64,000 nt of DNA from Raffaelea ambrosiae (GCA_002778195.1 PCDI01000005.1:2478273-2542272), one strand, 5' to 3'. Numbered from the stretch's first letter, positions 1 to 9,491 are shown. Program-made: numbers and translations. Notes: generated by a model not told the origin, from the sequence alone.

Positions 1-410
1 GGGGGGGGGGGGAGGGGGCTCTTTGGTATTGCTACACACAATGCTCATAGTATCCTGCTGCTGTTGTTTTATTTAGTGACGAGACAGCCAGCTGAGGTTG
101 CATTTTGTCGACGCGTGCTCTTGAATTGTTTTATTTTTCTTCCTTGTTGTTTTTTTGGGCCCGATCCTTTTCTTCGTCCGCCCAACGATTCTGCTTCCTC
201 TTCTCTGAACACTCGTGCATGGTTCTTGCTCTCTGTTCTTCTCCCCTCTCCGCGTCGATTACTGAGGTCGGCTGTTGGACCGCGGTGTTGTCGCTCGTCA
301 CAAGACTAAAAAAAAAGTCTCGCGCCTGGTTTTTCTCTTCCTTCTGTTCTGCCCAACCGTCCCCACGCCGTCTCTTTTCTTTGTTCCTGCCGTCTCTCAG
401 CGGCATCGCC
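1..410. other. 5' flank of the permease gene
   Basis: The window opens with an almost pure G run (1-19, one A). A pyrimidine-rich leader follows and becomes a CT-rich tract just before the permease ATG at 411 (about 340-400), as is common upstream of fungal start codons. I see no TATA box and no other gene. Confidence 0.5.
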
Positions 411-2498
411 ATGTCCAAGGAAGCCAACCACTCCGTCGAGGCGACCGGGTCGCTCCAGATGGACGACCTCGAGGCGGTCAAGCAGGCCAGCAATGGCGGC
501 ACGGCGGCCGACGAGCGGGACATGCGGCGTCTTGGACGCAAGCAGGTGTTGAACGTGCGTGCGAGTCTTTTTGTTTGGGAAAGCAAGAACAAAAAAGGCA
601 ACCAAAAATCAAACCAAGCATCACTGACCAGACTAGAGAAACTTCCGCTTCCTGTCCACGCTGGGCTTTGCCTGCTCGCTCATGAGCACCTGGGAGATTG
701 CTCTCATGTAAGTCTTTTTTGTCCTTTGATTTCGCTTTGATTTCCTCGCTTCGCTCGTTTTGGCCTTGATTGCATCGCTTCACTCGCTTCACTCGCTTCA
801 CTCGCTTCCCTCGCTTCACTCGCTTCGCTTCCCTCGCTTCACTCGCTTCGCTCGCTTGCTCGCTTGCTCGTTTGCTCGCTCGCTCGCTCGCTCGCCCCTA
901 ACAAGCAAAGGACCTCCCTCTATGGCCTCCTCAATGGCGGCACCGCCGGCCTCATCTGGGGCTACCTCATCGTCTGGGTCGGCTACCTGCTCGTCTTCGC
1001 CTCCATCGCCGAGATGGCCTCCATGGCCCCCACCCCCGGCGGCCAGTACCACTGGGTCTCCGAGTTTGCGCCCCCGCGCCTGCAAAAGTTCTTCTCCTAC
1101 ATCATCGGCTGGGTCGCCGTCCTCGGCTGGCAGACCGGCATGGCCTCCCTCGCCTTCCTCGCCGGCACCATGATCCAGGGCCTGCTCGTCCTCAACCGCC
1201 CCGACGACTACGTCTTCGAGGCCTGGCACGGCACCCTGCTCGTCATCGCCATCAGCGCCTTCAGCATCGTCTTCAACACCTTCCTCGCCGGCCGCCTGCC
1301 CATGGTCGAGGGCATGGTCCTCATCATCCACATCCTCGGCTTCTTCGGCGTCCTCATCCCCCTCTGGGTCCTGGCGCCCCGCGCCGCCCCCGCCGACGTC
1401 TTCGGCACCTTTGCCAACCTCGGCGGCTGGAACTCCCAGAGCCTCAGCTTCCTCGTCGGCCTCCTCGCTCCCGTCTACACCCTCATCGGCGCCGACTCCG
1501 CCGTCCACATGTCCGAGGAGATCCGCGACGCCGCCATCGTCCTCCCCAAGGCCATCATGACCGCCGCCACCATCAACGGCTCCATGGGCTGGATCATGAT
1601 CATCACCTTTTGCTTCACCCTCGGCGATCTGGTGTCCGTCATCGAATCCCCCACCGGCTACCCCTTCATCCAGGCCTTCTTCAACGCCACCCAGAGCTAT
1701 GCCGGCACCTCCATCATGACCGCCATCATCATTGTCAACATCACCTCGGCCTGCATCAGCACCGTCGCCACCGTCTCTCGCCAGTTCTGGTCCTTTGCCC
1801 GGGACGGCGGCATTCCTGGCGCCTCTTTCGTTGCCCACGTATGTTTTTTTTCTTTTCTTTCCTCGCTTCGCTCGTTTTGAGCTTTCTGTCCCTGCCTCTC
1901 GTCTTGTCTCTCTTCTCTTTTCTCGCTTCGCTCGCTTATGTTTTCTCTTGGTTTTTATTTATTTTTTACCCTCGCTTCACTCGCTTCACTCGCTTCACTC
2001 GCTTCGCTCACTCGCTCGCTCGCTCGCTTGCTCGCTTGCTCGTACACGCCACTAACTTCTCAGGTCAAACCCGGCTGGAACATCCCCCTCAACGCCGTCC
2101 TCGTCACCTTCGGCATCACCTGCCTCCTCTCCCTCATCAACATCGGCTCCGCCGTCGCCTTCAACGCCATCAGCTCCCTCGCCGTCTCCGCCATCCTCGG
2201 CACCTACCTCATCTCCTTCACCTTTCTCATCCACTACCGCCTCCGGGGCAAGCCCCTGCCCAGCTCCCGCTTCACCCTCGGCCGCTGGGGCCTCGCCATC
2301 AACATCGGCGCCGTCTTGTTCCTCATGATCGTCTGGGTCTTCATCTTCTTTCCCTCCCAGACCCCCGTCACCCCCGAGACCATGAACTGGAACGTCGTCA
2401 TCTTTGTCGGCACCATGGGCTTCGCGGTGGTCTACTACTTTGTCTACGGCCACAAGCGGTACACGCCGCCCGTGCTGCTGGTCAGGAACACTGAATAA
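411..2498 (+). CDS. APC-family permease (amino acid/choline/GABA type)
   Basis: Four exons: 411-554, 637-707, 911-1838, 2064-2498, giving about 525 residues. The product is a polytopic plasma-membrane transporter of the fungal amino acid/choline/GABA permease family, with about 12 hydrophobic segments. Exon 2 restores the first membrane helix (RNFRFLSTLGFACSLMSTWE). Exon 3 then gives the glycine-rich NGGTAGLIWG segment and SEEIRDAAIVLPKA, both typical of the family. The first in-frame ATG has a good context (gccATGtcc) and precedes a hydrophilic cytosolic N-terminus. Intron 1 is ordinary (82 nt, CTGAC branch). Introns 2 and 3 (203 and 225 nt) are long and consist of related TCGCTTCACT-type repeats. 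Intron 2 ends in AAAG rather than a pyrimidine-AG; this is the only nearby site that keeps the frame. The substrate cannot be assigned from sequence alone. Confidence 0.9.
708..910 (+). repeat. Repeat-built intron 2 of the permease gene
   Basis: This intron starts GTAAGT, carries CCTCGCTTCGCTCGTTTTG, then tandem CGCTTCACT units, then CGCTTCGCTC, then alternating GCTTGCTC/GCTCGCTC. It ends CCCTAAC followed by an AAAG acceptor. The same parts occur in the same order in the next intron of this gene, so the two look like copies of one element. Confidence 0.85.
1839..2063 (+). repeat. Repeat-built intron 3 of the permease gene
   Basis: This intron starts GTATGT and contains the identical 19-mer CCTCGCTTCGCTCGTTTTG, a second partial copy (TCTCGCTTCGCTCGC), three or more CTCGCTTCA units, CGCTTGCTCGCTTGCTCG, an ACTAAC branch site and a CAG acceptor. 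Its arrangement parallels intron 2, which suggests intron duplication or insertion of an intron-borne repeat. Confidence 0.85.
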
Positions 2499-3019
2499 GG
2501 AGAAGGAGAGAAGGAGAGGGGGCCGGGGGAAGGGTCAAATACACAAGAATGGGTTGTATGTTTCGCATCTTCTTTCTTTACTGTTGGCTATCTGGGTTTG
2601 TCATGCCTGGTGTTTGTGGTCTTCATTTCGAGTCTTTTATGTTCTTTTGATTTCCGGGCTGCTTTTCTTTATTTTTTTCTTTCCTTTCTCTTTCCTTCCC
2701 TTTCCTTTCCCTTCCTTTCCTTCCCTTTCCTTTCCTTTCCTTTCCTTTCCTTTCCTTTCCTTTTCCTTCTTTCCTTTCACTCTTCTAATATCTGTCACTG
2801 GTTAGACGGTCCTTTTTGTCTGGCGAAAAGCCTGTAATAGCGTGCTATCTATGGGTCAATATTACATCTTTGAGTTCAACTGTCGCCAGTGGGAATGTCC
2901 GACAACAGTCTGAAAAGTGCTGTCCAAGAATGCAGTGGACTTGCAGACAGAAAAGAGAAGAACACTGCCCGACACATGCCATCCGAAGTAGATTCCGTTC
3001 CCATATATTTGTCCCAATT
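2499..3019. repeat. Convergent 3' flank with a (TTTCC)n tract
   Basis: This is the 3' region of the permease gene, ahead of the convergent DUF4139 gene. It contains a pyrimidine microsatellite, mostly TTTCC repeats, at about 2678-2776. I see no gene in it. Confidence 0.6.
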
Positions 3020-3208
3020 TCATCTTTTTCTTTTGATTGATCCAACACCTCTCTTAAACAGTTTTTGCAGTCGTGGATTCGAGCCGACGCTGTCGTTGTT
3101 GTCACCATCTGCGTCGGCCGCATCCGCCGCGTCGGCCGCTTCCGCTACCTCTGCCGCCTCCGGCGTACCTTCACCCCCAACCCATCGATACGGAGGCGGC
3201 CCGACTTC
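3020..3208 (-). other. In-frame 62-codon extension beyond the DUF4139 stop codon
   Basis: Directly after the TAG at 3209-3211, the same minus-strand frame stays open for 62 codons until TGA at 3020-3022. The predicted peptide has a proline/glycine start, an acidic Ala/Glu/Asp-rich core (EAAEVAEAADAADAADADGD) and a basic end (KLFKRGVGSIKRKR). Codons in the core end mainly in G or C, like the gene itself, while sequence further on is AT-rich. It could be a readthrough extension, an alternative exon or a tail lost to a recent stop mutation. I found no convincing frame-preserving intron that would remove the TAG. Confidence 0.45.
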
Positions 3209-5647
3209 CTAGCACTGCGTCACGCTCTCGCCTGTGGGAACGCCAACGTCGTACTCCAGAGCAAGCTTCACCGTCCGGCCGGCATTCAGCTTCACCTCCC
3301 ACACCACCTCGCCCGCCTTCCGGAGCGTGGCTGTCGCCGTGCCCCAGTCCTTGGCCGTCACGACACCTGCACCGGAACCCGTGGAGTTCGCCGCATTGAA
3401 TGTGCCGGTGCCGGTCTCTACGCGGGGGCCGCCCACGGTCAGGCCCCGCGGCTGCTGGATGTCCACGCGCAGCTTCTCGTCCTCGCTGACGGGCACCTGG
3501 TCCAGGACCAGCATGGACGCCGACTTGGCTGTCCCCTTGGCTGCCGCCGCACCGGCGGCCCGCGCGTTCGAGATGATGATGGACCGCTTGTAGGCGTTGG
3601 AATTCTCCTTGGACAAGAAGCCGGTCGTGGCCCGCTTGACGTCCGGCTTGGGGTAGAACACGCGGATGGCCGGGTCGACGCCGAGACTCAGAACAAACAT
3701 GTCGCCGGGGCTGCAGCGCGGCAGCGCGGTCCGACCCATGAAGGAGCCGTCGACGGTCAGCCCGGCAGGGCCCTTGAGAATCGTGATGTTGCTCGTGTTC
3801 TTGACCTTGGCCTTGAGGTAGGCCGCCGGCTTGTACTTGGCCACGACGGTGTGGCTGAAGACCACCTGGCCAAACGAGATGCGGGTCACGCGCTGCTTCG
3901 AGGCGGTCGCGCTGGGGACCAGCGTCTTGAGCCCCGGCAGGTCGTAGGTCGACGTCAGGCCGGTCTCTTCAAAGACGGACTCCTGGAAGGCCAGAGCTGC
4001 CGCAGCCTCGGGCATAATGGTGGCACCGTCCATGTCGCCATCACCAACACCAACCATCTGCGGGGGTGGCGCGGCCATCATTGGCGCGGCCATCATTGGC
4101 GGGCCGCGGCTTCGACTTACATGGCCAGTGACGACGTAGTTGCTGCTTGTGCCAAAACTGAGGGCCTGTTGAATCAGTGGGGATGCTCCCTGCTGAGCCT
4201 GCTGAGCCTGCTGCGCGATCTGGAGTCGCCGTTTCTCCTTCGCCAAGGTGCGGATGTCCTTCTGCAGGCTGGGGGGGTCAAGAAGAAGCCGCTGTGACGT
4301 GTTCGCGGGATCCAACCCAAAGAGGACGCCGCGTGGTTGTTGCGTTTGCGAATCAGGGTGGCCGTGCTGCAGCAGGCGCCAGTTGCGGTTGTGCTCGGCC
4401 TCTTCGCGGCTGTGCAGCAGGCCGTCCGTGTCGGAGCCGCCGCCGCTGCGGTGGACGAGCTTGACCTTCCAGGGGACGAGCACGGGAATGGCGTCGTGCA
4501 GGCCGGAAAAGGTGGTCTGGCTGGTGGACAGGACGATCTTGCAGTTGGCCCACGACTCGGAGGTGGTGTTGGTCAGGCTGGCGTCGAAGCAGAGCTTGCC
4601 CGTGTTGGCGGTGGTCGACAGCTGCAGGTCGTACGTCGGGGACCAGCCGGCGGACGAGGTGACGTACGAGATGGCGAGGTCGACGGTGGGCGCCACGTCC
4701 CCGACGGCCGAGAAAGCGTCGCCCTCGCCGGCCGGCTTGCCTGCAGGAGCAGGCGAGGACGCGGACGACGCGGCCGCCTCGGCGGCGGCGTCCTTGGCAA
4801 ACTCCAGACTGGCGACGGACGACCGCCGCGACGTCGCCGGCGTGAAGCTCGGCACGTCGAGGCTGATGCGCACCGTGTAGCACTTGCGCGGCCAGAAGCG
4901 GCTGCGCTCGGCGCGGATGCGCTGCTTCTCCTGGATCGCCTCTTGCTTGCGCCGCTGCGCCGTGGCCTTGTCCTTCTGGCGGGCGCGCTGCTTCTTCAGG
5001 CGGGCCATGTCCACCTTGAGCTGCGCGGCCTGGTGCTTCCGCGCCAGGCTGGCTACCGCCTTGGTCGCCTTGGCGATCTCGCCGGACAGATTGCGGATGC
5101 GCAGGGCGCCGTCCACGTGGCTGGCAAACGCCTTGGCGCGCTCTTCGCGGTAGGTCGCGATGCCGACGCCAATGTCGACGTTGCGCTTGCGGTCGAGCAT
5201 CTTGCCATAGGCGTCCAGGATCTGGAGCTGGGTCTGCGAGCTGGCCACCGTCTCCTCGGCCAGCTTCTGCTCGTCTGTCAGCGCCGTCAGCTTCTCGCGG
5301 GCGGCTTTCAGCTCGGCGCTGCTCTCGATCTCGTCGTCCAGCTCGCTGTCAGACTCGGGCCCAGTCCCGGAGTCGCTGTCGCTGTCGGGGTAAAAGTCCT
5401 CGTAGATGTCGCGGTTGGGCAGCAGCTCGACGGCGATGTCGGAAATAATGGCCGACGAGCCGGTGCCCTCGACCTTGATGGAGCTCTCGTCGACCGTGGG
5501 CGAGAAGCCGACCACGGCGATCTGGTTGGCACCGGGCTGGAGCACAACGTCCTTGATGTCGCGCACCACCTGGGCGCGTGAAGGGAAGAGCGTCACCGAC
5601 CGCGTGGGCAGGTCGCGGACCTTGAACTCCTGTTTGTGGACCTCCAT
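3209..5647 (-). CDS. DUF4140/DUF4139 domain protein (mucoidy-inhibitor-A-like)
   Basis: Single exon, 812 residues. The N-terminal region (about 12-145; TRSVTLFPSRAQVVRDI, VGFSPTVDESSIKVEG) matches the DUF4140 fold. A charged coiled-coil stretch follows (about 110-290), with an Asp/Ser-rich insert near 88-105. The C-terminal half from about 375 matches DUF4139 (VDLAISYVTSSAGWSPTYDL, and EYDVGVPTGESV at the end). A low-complexity PPMMAAPMMAAPPP loop and an AQQAQQAQQ repeat lie inside that half. The family is widespread in bacteria and fungi and its biochemical role is unknown. The start is the first ATG; the frame is open further upstream but has no ATG, and a TATA motif lies 346 bp away. A coding-like extension follows the stop codon. 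Confidence 0.9.
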   Translation of the reverse strand: MEVHKQEFKVRDLPTRSVTLFPSRAQVVRDIKDVVLQPGANQIAVVGFSPTVDESSIKVEGTGSSAIISDIAVELLPNRDIYEDFYPDSDSDSGTGPESDSELDDEIESSAELKAAREKLTALTDEQKLAEETVASSQTQLQILDAYGKMLDRKRNVDIGVGIATYREERAKAFASHVDGALRIRNLSGEIAKATKAVASLARKHQAAQLKVDMARLKKQRARQKDKATAQRRKQEAIQEKQRIRAERSRFWPRKCYTVRISLDVPSFTPATSRRSSVASLEFAKDAAAEAAASSASSPAPAGKPAGEGDAFSAVGDVAPTVDLAISYVTSSAGWSPTYDLQLSTTANTGKLCFDASLTNTTSESWANCKIVLSTSQTTFSGLHDAIPVLVPWKVKLVHRSGGGSDTDGLLHSREEAEHNRNWRLLQHGHPDSQTQQPRGVLFGLDPANTSQRLLLDPPSLQKDIRTLAKEKRRLQIAQQAQQAQQGASPLIQQALSFGTSSNYVVTGHVSRSRGPPMMAAPMMAAPPPQMVGVGDGDMDGATIMPEAAAALAFQESVFEETGLTSTYDLPGLKTLVPSATASKQRVTRISFGQVVFSHTVVAKYKPAAYLKAKVKNTSNITILKGPAGLTVDGSFMGRTALPRCSPGDMFVLSLGVDPAIRVFYPKPDVKRATTGFLSKENSNAYKRSIIISNARAAGAAAAKGTAKSASMLVLDQVPVSEDEKLRVDIQQPRGLTVGGPRVETGTGTFNAANSTGSGAGVVTAKDWGTATATLRKAGEVVWEVKLNAGRTVKLALEYDVGVPTGESVTQC

Positions 5648-5684
5648 TGTGGTGAAGGGACGTTGAGGGAAGTTGAAGAAGTGC

Positions 5685-5749
5685 TTCGAAGAAGTGATTC
5701 GAAGAAGTGATTCGAAAAAGTGCTTCGAAAACGTGCTTCGTAAAAGCGG
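5685..5749 (-). repeat. 13-bp tandem array, TTCGAA-centred
   Basis: Five consecutive units of the form TTCGAAGAAGTGA appear, the last three diverging. They begin 38 bp upstream of the DUF4139 start codon. Four of the five contain the palindrome TTCGAA. The array lies downstream of the TATA-like box, so it is probably transcribed as 5' UTR. Confidence 0.8.
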
Positions 5750-5992
5750 TTTGGAGAAGCAATAGCTTTTCTTGTCTGGTGTTCTTGTTTTCTTGGATTC
5801 AACAACAGACGTTGCCAGCCAGCGCGAGGCACAGTCAAGACAGGAAGAGAAGAGCTTTGCGTGATCAACACAAGTGCAGAATACGGTCTCGGGCGGGAAA
5901 GCACCGTTGCAAACTGAACAAGTCAAAGAAGAAGGTGAAGAAGAAGAGTTCCTGGACAGAATCCGGCTCTCCAAAGGCAGACCACCCCTCTA

Positions 5993-5999
5993 CTTTATA
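5993..5999 (-). promoter_or_regulatory. TATA-like box for the DUF4139 gene
   Basis: Minus-strand TATAAAG, 346 bp upstream of the start codon. If used, the 5' UTR would be roughly 310-320 nt and would include the 13-bp array. Confidence 0.45.
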
Positions 6000-6423
6000 C
6001 GAACGGAAGGAGCGTTGTACCACTACCAGGCACCAGCCAGCTTCCTTCCTCATTGGTGATTGGCCCGCCAGGAGCTGGTGCAGCTGCCTGGAGCCTCTGT
6101 CCGGAAGCAGGAAAAGAAGAGGAATTCAAAGACGGTTGCGCCACCGGTGCCAAGGTGGGCTCTCTCAGCCCTTTCTCGCACCAGCCACTTTTTCTCATAA
6201 CGGCTCCCGCTCGATGCCTGATTTTGAATGGGCCCCCAGTCTGCCTTGGAGACGCTAATTTATGAGGTCTCCAACGGTGTTTGGCTAATAGCCAAGACTA
6301 GCGGGCAATTGCCGACTGCCTACAAACCTTAGTTGTCTTCTTGCGCCGCCCGAGCGCCACAAATGCGCTACGAACTAGTTAGTTAATACGTCACAACCGG
6401 TAGTTAATAGTTGTAGTTCACAA

Positions 6424-7791
6424 CTAGCGACAAGCCCACAGCAGGTGCATTCGATCCACATTACGCAGCTCTTCTTCGCCCACGCTCTCGTTGACATAAT
6501 CGTCGTTCAGCATCACGTAGTCCGGGCCGGAACCGGGACTGACCAGCAGCCGGAACACGGCCCGTTTGGCAAGGGCACTGCTGGCGGGGATGCCCTCCAG
6601 GGAGGTCCCCGCAGCAGCAGCGGATGCAGGCTCTCCTTGGCTGCCCGCAAATACCTGGCCGTGGGTCATGCCCAGCCAGGCTGCGTAGTTGGGAGGCACC
6701 ACGACGTCGCACTGTCGGAGGGAGGACGAGAAGGCCGAGGTGGTGTGCGGGTTTGTTTCGGCTGTTTCGGGTGCGGGATCCTCCAGGATCGGCCCAAAGA
6801 ACACCTTGCGGAACGCGACCACCTCGCTCCAGGCCAGGTCCGCCGGCGGGCGTGGAAGATCGATGGTGAGCAGCGTCACGCGCAGATGCTGGAGGCTCGG
6901 GTAGCCCAGCCCGGCACCGCCTGTGCCCGGCGGGCTGGGCGCGATGCCGTTGTCTCCGTCATAGAATGGATCGCGGTTGTGCAGGGTCAGCGCCCAGAGG
7001 CTGGCGTACGGGTCGTCCGGCCGGACGGCGCCGGAGGACGGAGAACGCTCTTCTGGACGGCGGTGCTGCTTCTGCCGCCGCCGGAAGAAGGGACTGTGCA
7101 CGTGCGCGAGCTCCACAAGGAGGTCGAACCGCGTGAACAGGCCGGCGACCGGGACGGAGACAGACGGCGGGCTTCTGGTCTGCAGGGCCGCCGGGCCGTT
7201 GGTGTGGGCGGGGCCCGGGGCGGTTCCCGTCCCCGCCCCGAGCGCGTTGCGAAACATGCGCAGACTCATGGCCACGGTGGGACTGCACTGGAAGTCAAAC
7301 GCGTTGGCCGCGTACAGCACCGGCCGGGCCTCGGCGTAGATGGCCTTGCAGGTGTGCAGCAGCGCGCAGTCCACGGGCCGGCCATGTATGCAGTAGGACG
7401 GCAGGAAGCCCAGGGGGCTGTAGCGGAGATGGTCGAGGAGGTTCAGGTCCGGGCGCTCGCAGACGCGGTTGCCCCAGCGGTAGACCCACGTGTGGCCGGC
7501 GCCGCGTGTCGAAAAGAAGAACCCCCGCTTCTTCCGGGGCCCTTGGACTTGGTGGACGACGATGTGGATGCGGTGGCCGCCGAGAACGAGGGTCCATATC
7601 CGGAGACGGATCTCGGGCGGCAGCCGCTCGAGGAGGAAACACGGCTCTGTCTTGGGCCGGCCGAAGAGATAGGCAAAGAGTCTGGACGATGTGGTTGCCT
7701 GGGGTGCCGCGTCTCTGGCTGAAGACTGCAACGACTGCGAAGACGGGCCCTCGAGAGGGCCACCTTTGGCCTCGCTGCTGGTACGCTGCAT
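6424..7791 (-). CDS. DUF7730/F-box-like protein A
   Basis: Single exon, 455 residues from the ATG at 7791, which has a good context (cacaATGcag). The frame is open upstream, so a longer N-terminus (to about 7965) is possible. Residues about 45-70 (LLERLPPEIRLRIWTLVLGG) form the amphipathic F-box-like start of the DUF7730/2EXR class. About residue 125 onward gives LLHTCKAIYAEARPVLYAANAF, the second conserved block of DUF7730. The rest is weakly conserved, with a proline/serine-rich middle. No catalytic motif is present. Such proteins are abundant and lineage-expanded in Pezizomycotina, and their function is unknown; a substrate-adaptor role is only a guess. The next gene upstream is a paralogue in the same orientation. 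Confidence 0.85.
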   Translation of the reverse strand: MQRTSSEAKGGPLEGPSSQSLQSSARDAAPQATTSSRLFAYLFGRPKTEPCFLLERLPPEIRLRIWTLVLGGHRIHIVVHQVQGPRKKRGFFFSTRGAGHTWVYRWGNRVCERPDLNLLDHLRYSPLGFLPSYCIHGRPVDCALLHTCKAIYAEARPVLYAANAFDFQCSPTVAMSLRMFRNALGAGTGTAPGPAHTNGPAALQTRSPPSVSVPVAGLFTRFDLLVELAHVHSPFFRRRQKQHRRPEERSPSSGAVRPDDPYASLWALTLHNRDPFYDGDNGIAPSPPGTGGAGLGYPSLQHLRVTLLTIDLPRPPADLAWSEVVAFRKVFFGPILEDPAPETAETNPHTTSAFSSSLRQCDVVVPPNYAAWLGMTHGQVFAGSQGEPASAAAAGTSLEGIPASSALAKRAVFRLLVSPGSGPDYVMLNDDYVNESVGEEELRNVDRMHLLWACR

Positions 7792-8336
7792 TGTGGTGGC
7801 TGTTGGTGGAAGAACTGTACAAGAAACTCGGGAGTTCGTATCACAATATGGTCTCCGCGTGACGGATGCTGACATGGACGACAGAGCTGACAAGGAGGCA
7901 CCCCACAAGAACTGGGCAGCTACAGCGGGACAGCTGGTTGGACGCTGCTCCAGAAAAGTGGACATCAGAAATCTGCCCAACAGGCTCTACCTAGGGGCAT
8001 TTCTCGCAAGGGACCAGGGGTTATTCTTTCTTCTCTTGATGCTCTCGTGACCTCCTTCCCAGCGGTACAGGTGCCAATTCATCGGGTGATCGTGATATGC
8101 TCGATCGTGGTCTTGGATACATTAAAACGGCTTGGGAGTGCACATTGCTCACCAGGCTCGCTACACAGCTGATACGCGAAACAAGAACATAAAAATAAGG
8201 ACACAGAATACTGTAGGCTAGGCTCTCTCAGCCGCATGGCGGTCTGTCTACAGAGCGCTGGGCAGCCCTCTGCGCCCATACAGGACTTGTTGACAAAACT
8301 GGCCCTGCTGCAGCTCCCCTTATCGTGCAGCTCCCC
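7792..8336. other. Gap between the two DUF7730-like genes
   Basis: 545 bp of moderate GC. It is the promoter side of gene A and the 3' side of gene B. I see no repeat, RNA or gene. Confidence 0.4.
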
Positions 8337-9491
8337 TCAGCCTTCCTGCGTGACCACCACCCGATACGTGGCAAACCGGTGCCGCGTCTTGATCCGGAAC
8401 GGCAACCGCCCGTCGTATTCGGATTCCGCTTCCTCTTCGGATCGCCTCGGCAGCTGCCACCCCCTCTCCGCCGCCTGCTGCGCCTCCCACTCGGCAGTTT
8501 CTTCCGTCTGCGGACTCGCAAAGACGACGCCGCCCACGCCCACGTCCACGCCCAGACCCAGACCCGCGGCGTGCCTCTGCGACACCACCAGCGCAAACGA
8601 CCGCAGCCGCGACGGCCCCGCCGGCCATGTCGCCTCCTTCAGGGTCGGCGGCACGTGCAGGATCGCGGTGAACAGGCGCTGCCGCTGCCGTAACAGCAGC
8701 CGCTGCTGCTGCTCGTCCTTCGTCTCTGGAATGCTGCTGCCGCTGCCGCTGCCGCTTGGTGTGGCGATGTCCCCCACGCGCAGCACAATGCGCACGTCCA
8801 CCAGCCCGGGAAAGTCGCCCGTGTGCAGCAGCAGGGAGCACAGCCGTTCGTAGGGGCTGCGCACGCGGCGGCCCGTGTCCGCTTCAAAGAGGTCTCCGCG
8901 GGCCGGGCTCGCGGGGCAGTCCAGCACCACCTCGAGGTGGGCGAGACAGGCGGCGTGGCGGTGGCCCACGGTGCTGTGGAAGCGGACGAGCGTGCTTTCG
9001 GCGGTGCCGTACGTCAGGGCGGGCATGAACACGTTGGTGCCGTACAGGACGGCGCGGACCTCGCGGTAGACGGCGCGGCTGGTGCGCAGCAAGGCCGGGA
9101 CGCACCGGTCCAAGCTGCGGTGCACCTGGGCATCCCAGCACGCTTGGGTGACGCCGCCCGGCGCGTTGGCCGGAACGTCCCCGGGCCGCAGGTGCACCGG
9201 CACGGGCATCCAGCAGGCGGCGGCGGCCTCGGGCCGCAGGCAGACGCTGTGGGTGGATGGGCGGCCGCGGCGGTGCCCGCCTTGGGCGCCAAAGTGGATG
9301 CGCTGCCCGCCGGCGAGGGCGAGCCAGATCTGGCGGCGGACCTCGGCGGGGAGCTGCATGATGGGCAGAGTAGCAGCAGTCGTGGTGGCAGGAGCAGCAG
9401 TCGTGGTGGTGGCAGCAGTGGTGTCCATTCCAGTCTTTGCGGGCATGGGTTTGGGCGTCCTGGGCCGCCTCCACCAGGAGGAGACGGACAT
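8337..9491 (-). CDS. DUF7730/F-box-like protein B
   Basis: Single exon, 384 residues from the ATG at 9491 (cccatcATGtcc). A Thr/Ala-rich N-terminus precedes the core block LPAEVRRQIWLALAGGQRIHF, which aligns with LPPEIRLRIWTLVLGGHRIHI of the neighbouring gene. The second block, LLRTSRAVYREVRAVLYGTNVF, aligns with its LLHTCKAIYAEARPVLYAANAF. The two genes are therefore tandem but well-diverged paralogues. Poly-Gln and Ser/Gly runs occur near residues 275-295. There is no signal peptide or membrane segment. Function is unknown. Confidence 0.85.
   Translation of the reverse strand: MSVSSWWRRPRTPKPMPAKTGMDTTAATTTTAAPATTTAATLPIMQLPAEVRRQIWLALAGGQRIHFGAQGGHRRGRPSTHSVCLRPEAAAACWMPVPVHLRPGDVPANAPGGVTQACWDAQVHRSLDRCVPALLRTSRAVYREVRAVLYGTNVFMPALTYGTAESTLVRFHSTVGHRHAACLAHLEVVLDCPASPARGDLFEADTGRRVRSPYERLCSLLLHTGDFPGLVDVRIVLRVGDIATPSGSGSGSSIPETKDEQQQRLLLRQRQRLFTAILHVPPTLKEATWPAGPSRLRSFALVVSQRHAAGLGLGVDVGVGGVVFASPQTEETAEWEAQQAAERGWQLPRRSEEEAESEYDGRLPFRIKTRHRFATYRVVVTQEG

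Larger units (their letters stand above)
5648..6423. other. Promoter and leader of the DUF4139 gene
   Basis: This 776-bp gap lies between two minus-strand genes. The proximal part holds a 13-bp repeat array and a TATA-like box. The distal end (6373-6430) is AT-rich with AACTAGTT and GTTAATAGTTGTAGTT-type inverted motifs. I see no gene. Confidence 0.5.

Noticed and set aside
1..19. G run as a telomere or contig end
   Set aside because: It is not a TTAGGG-type repeat; it is a simple homopolymer and could also be a sequencing artefact.
5685..5749. Heat-shock element reading of the TTCGAA array
   Set aside because: The spacing is TTC directly joined to GAA, not the nGAAnnTTCnnGAAn pattern, so I do not call it an HSE.
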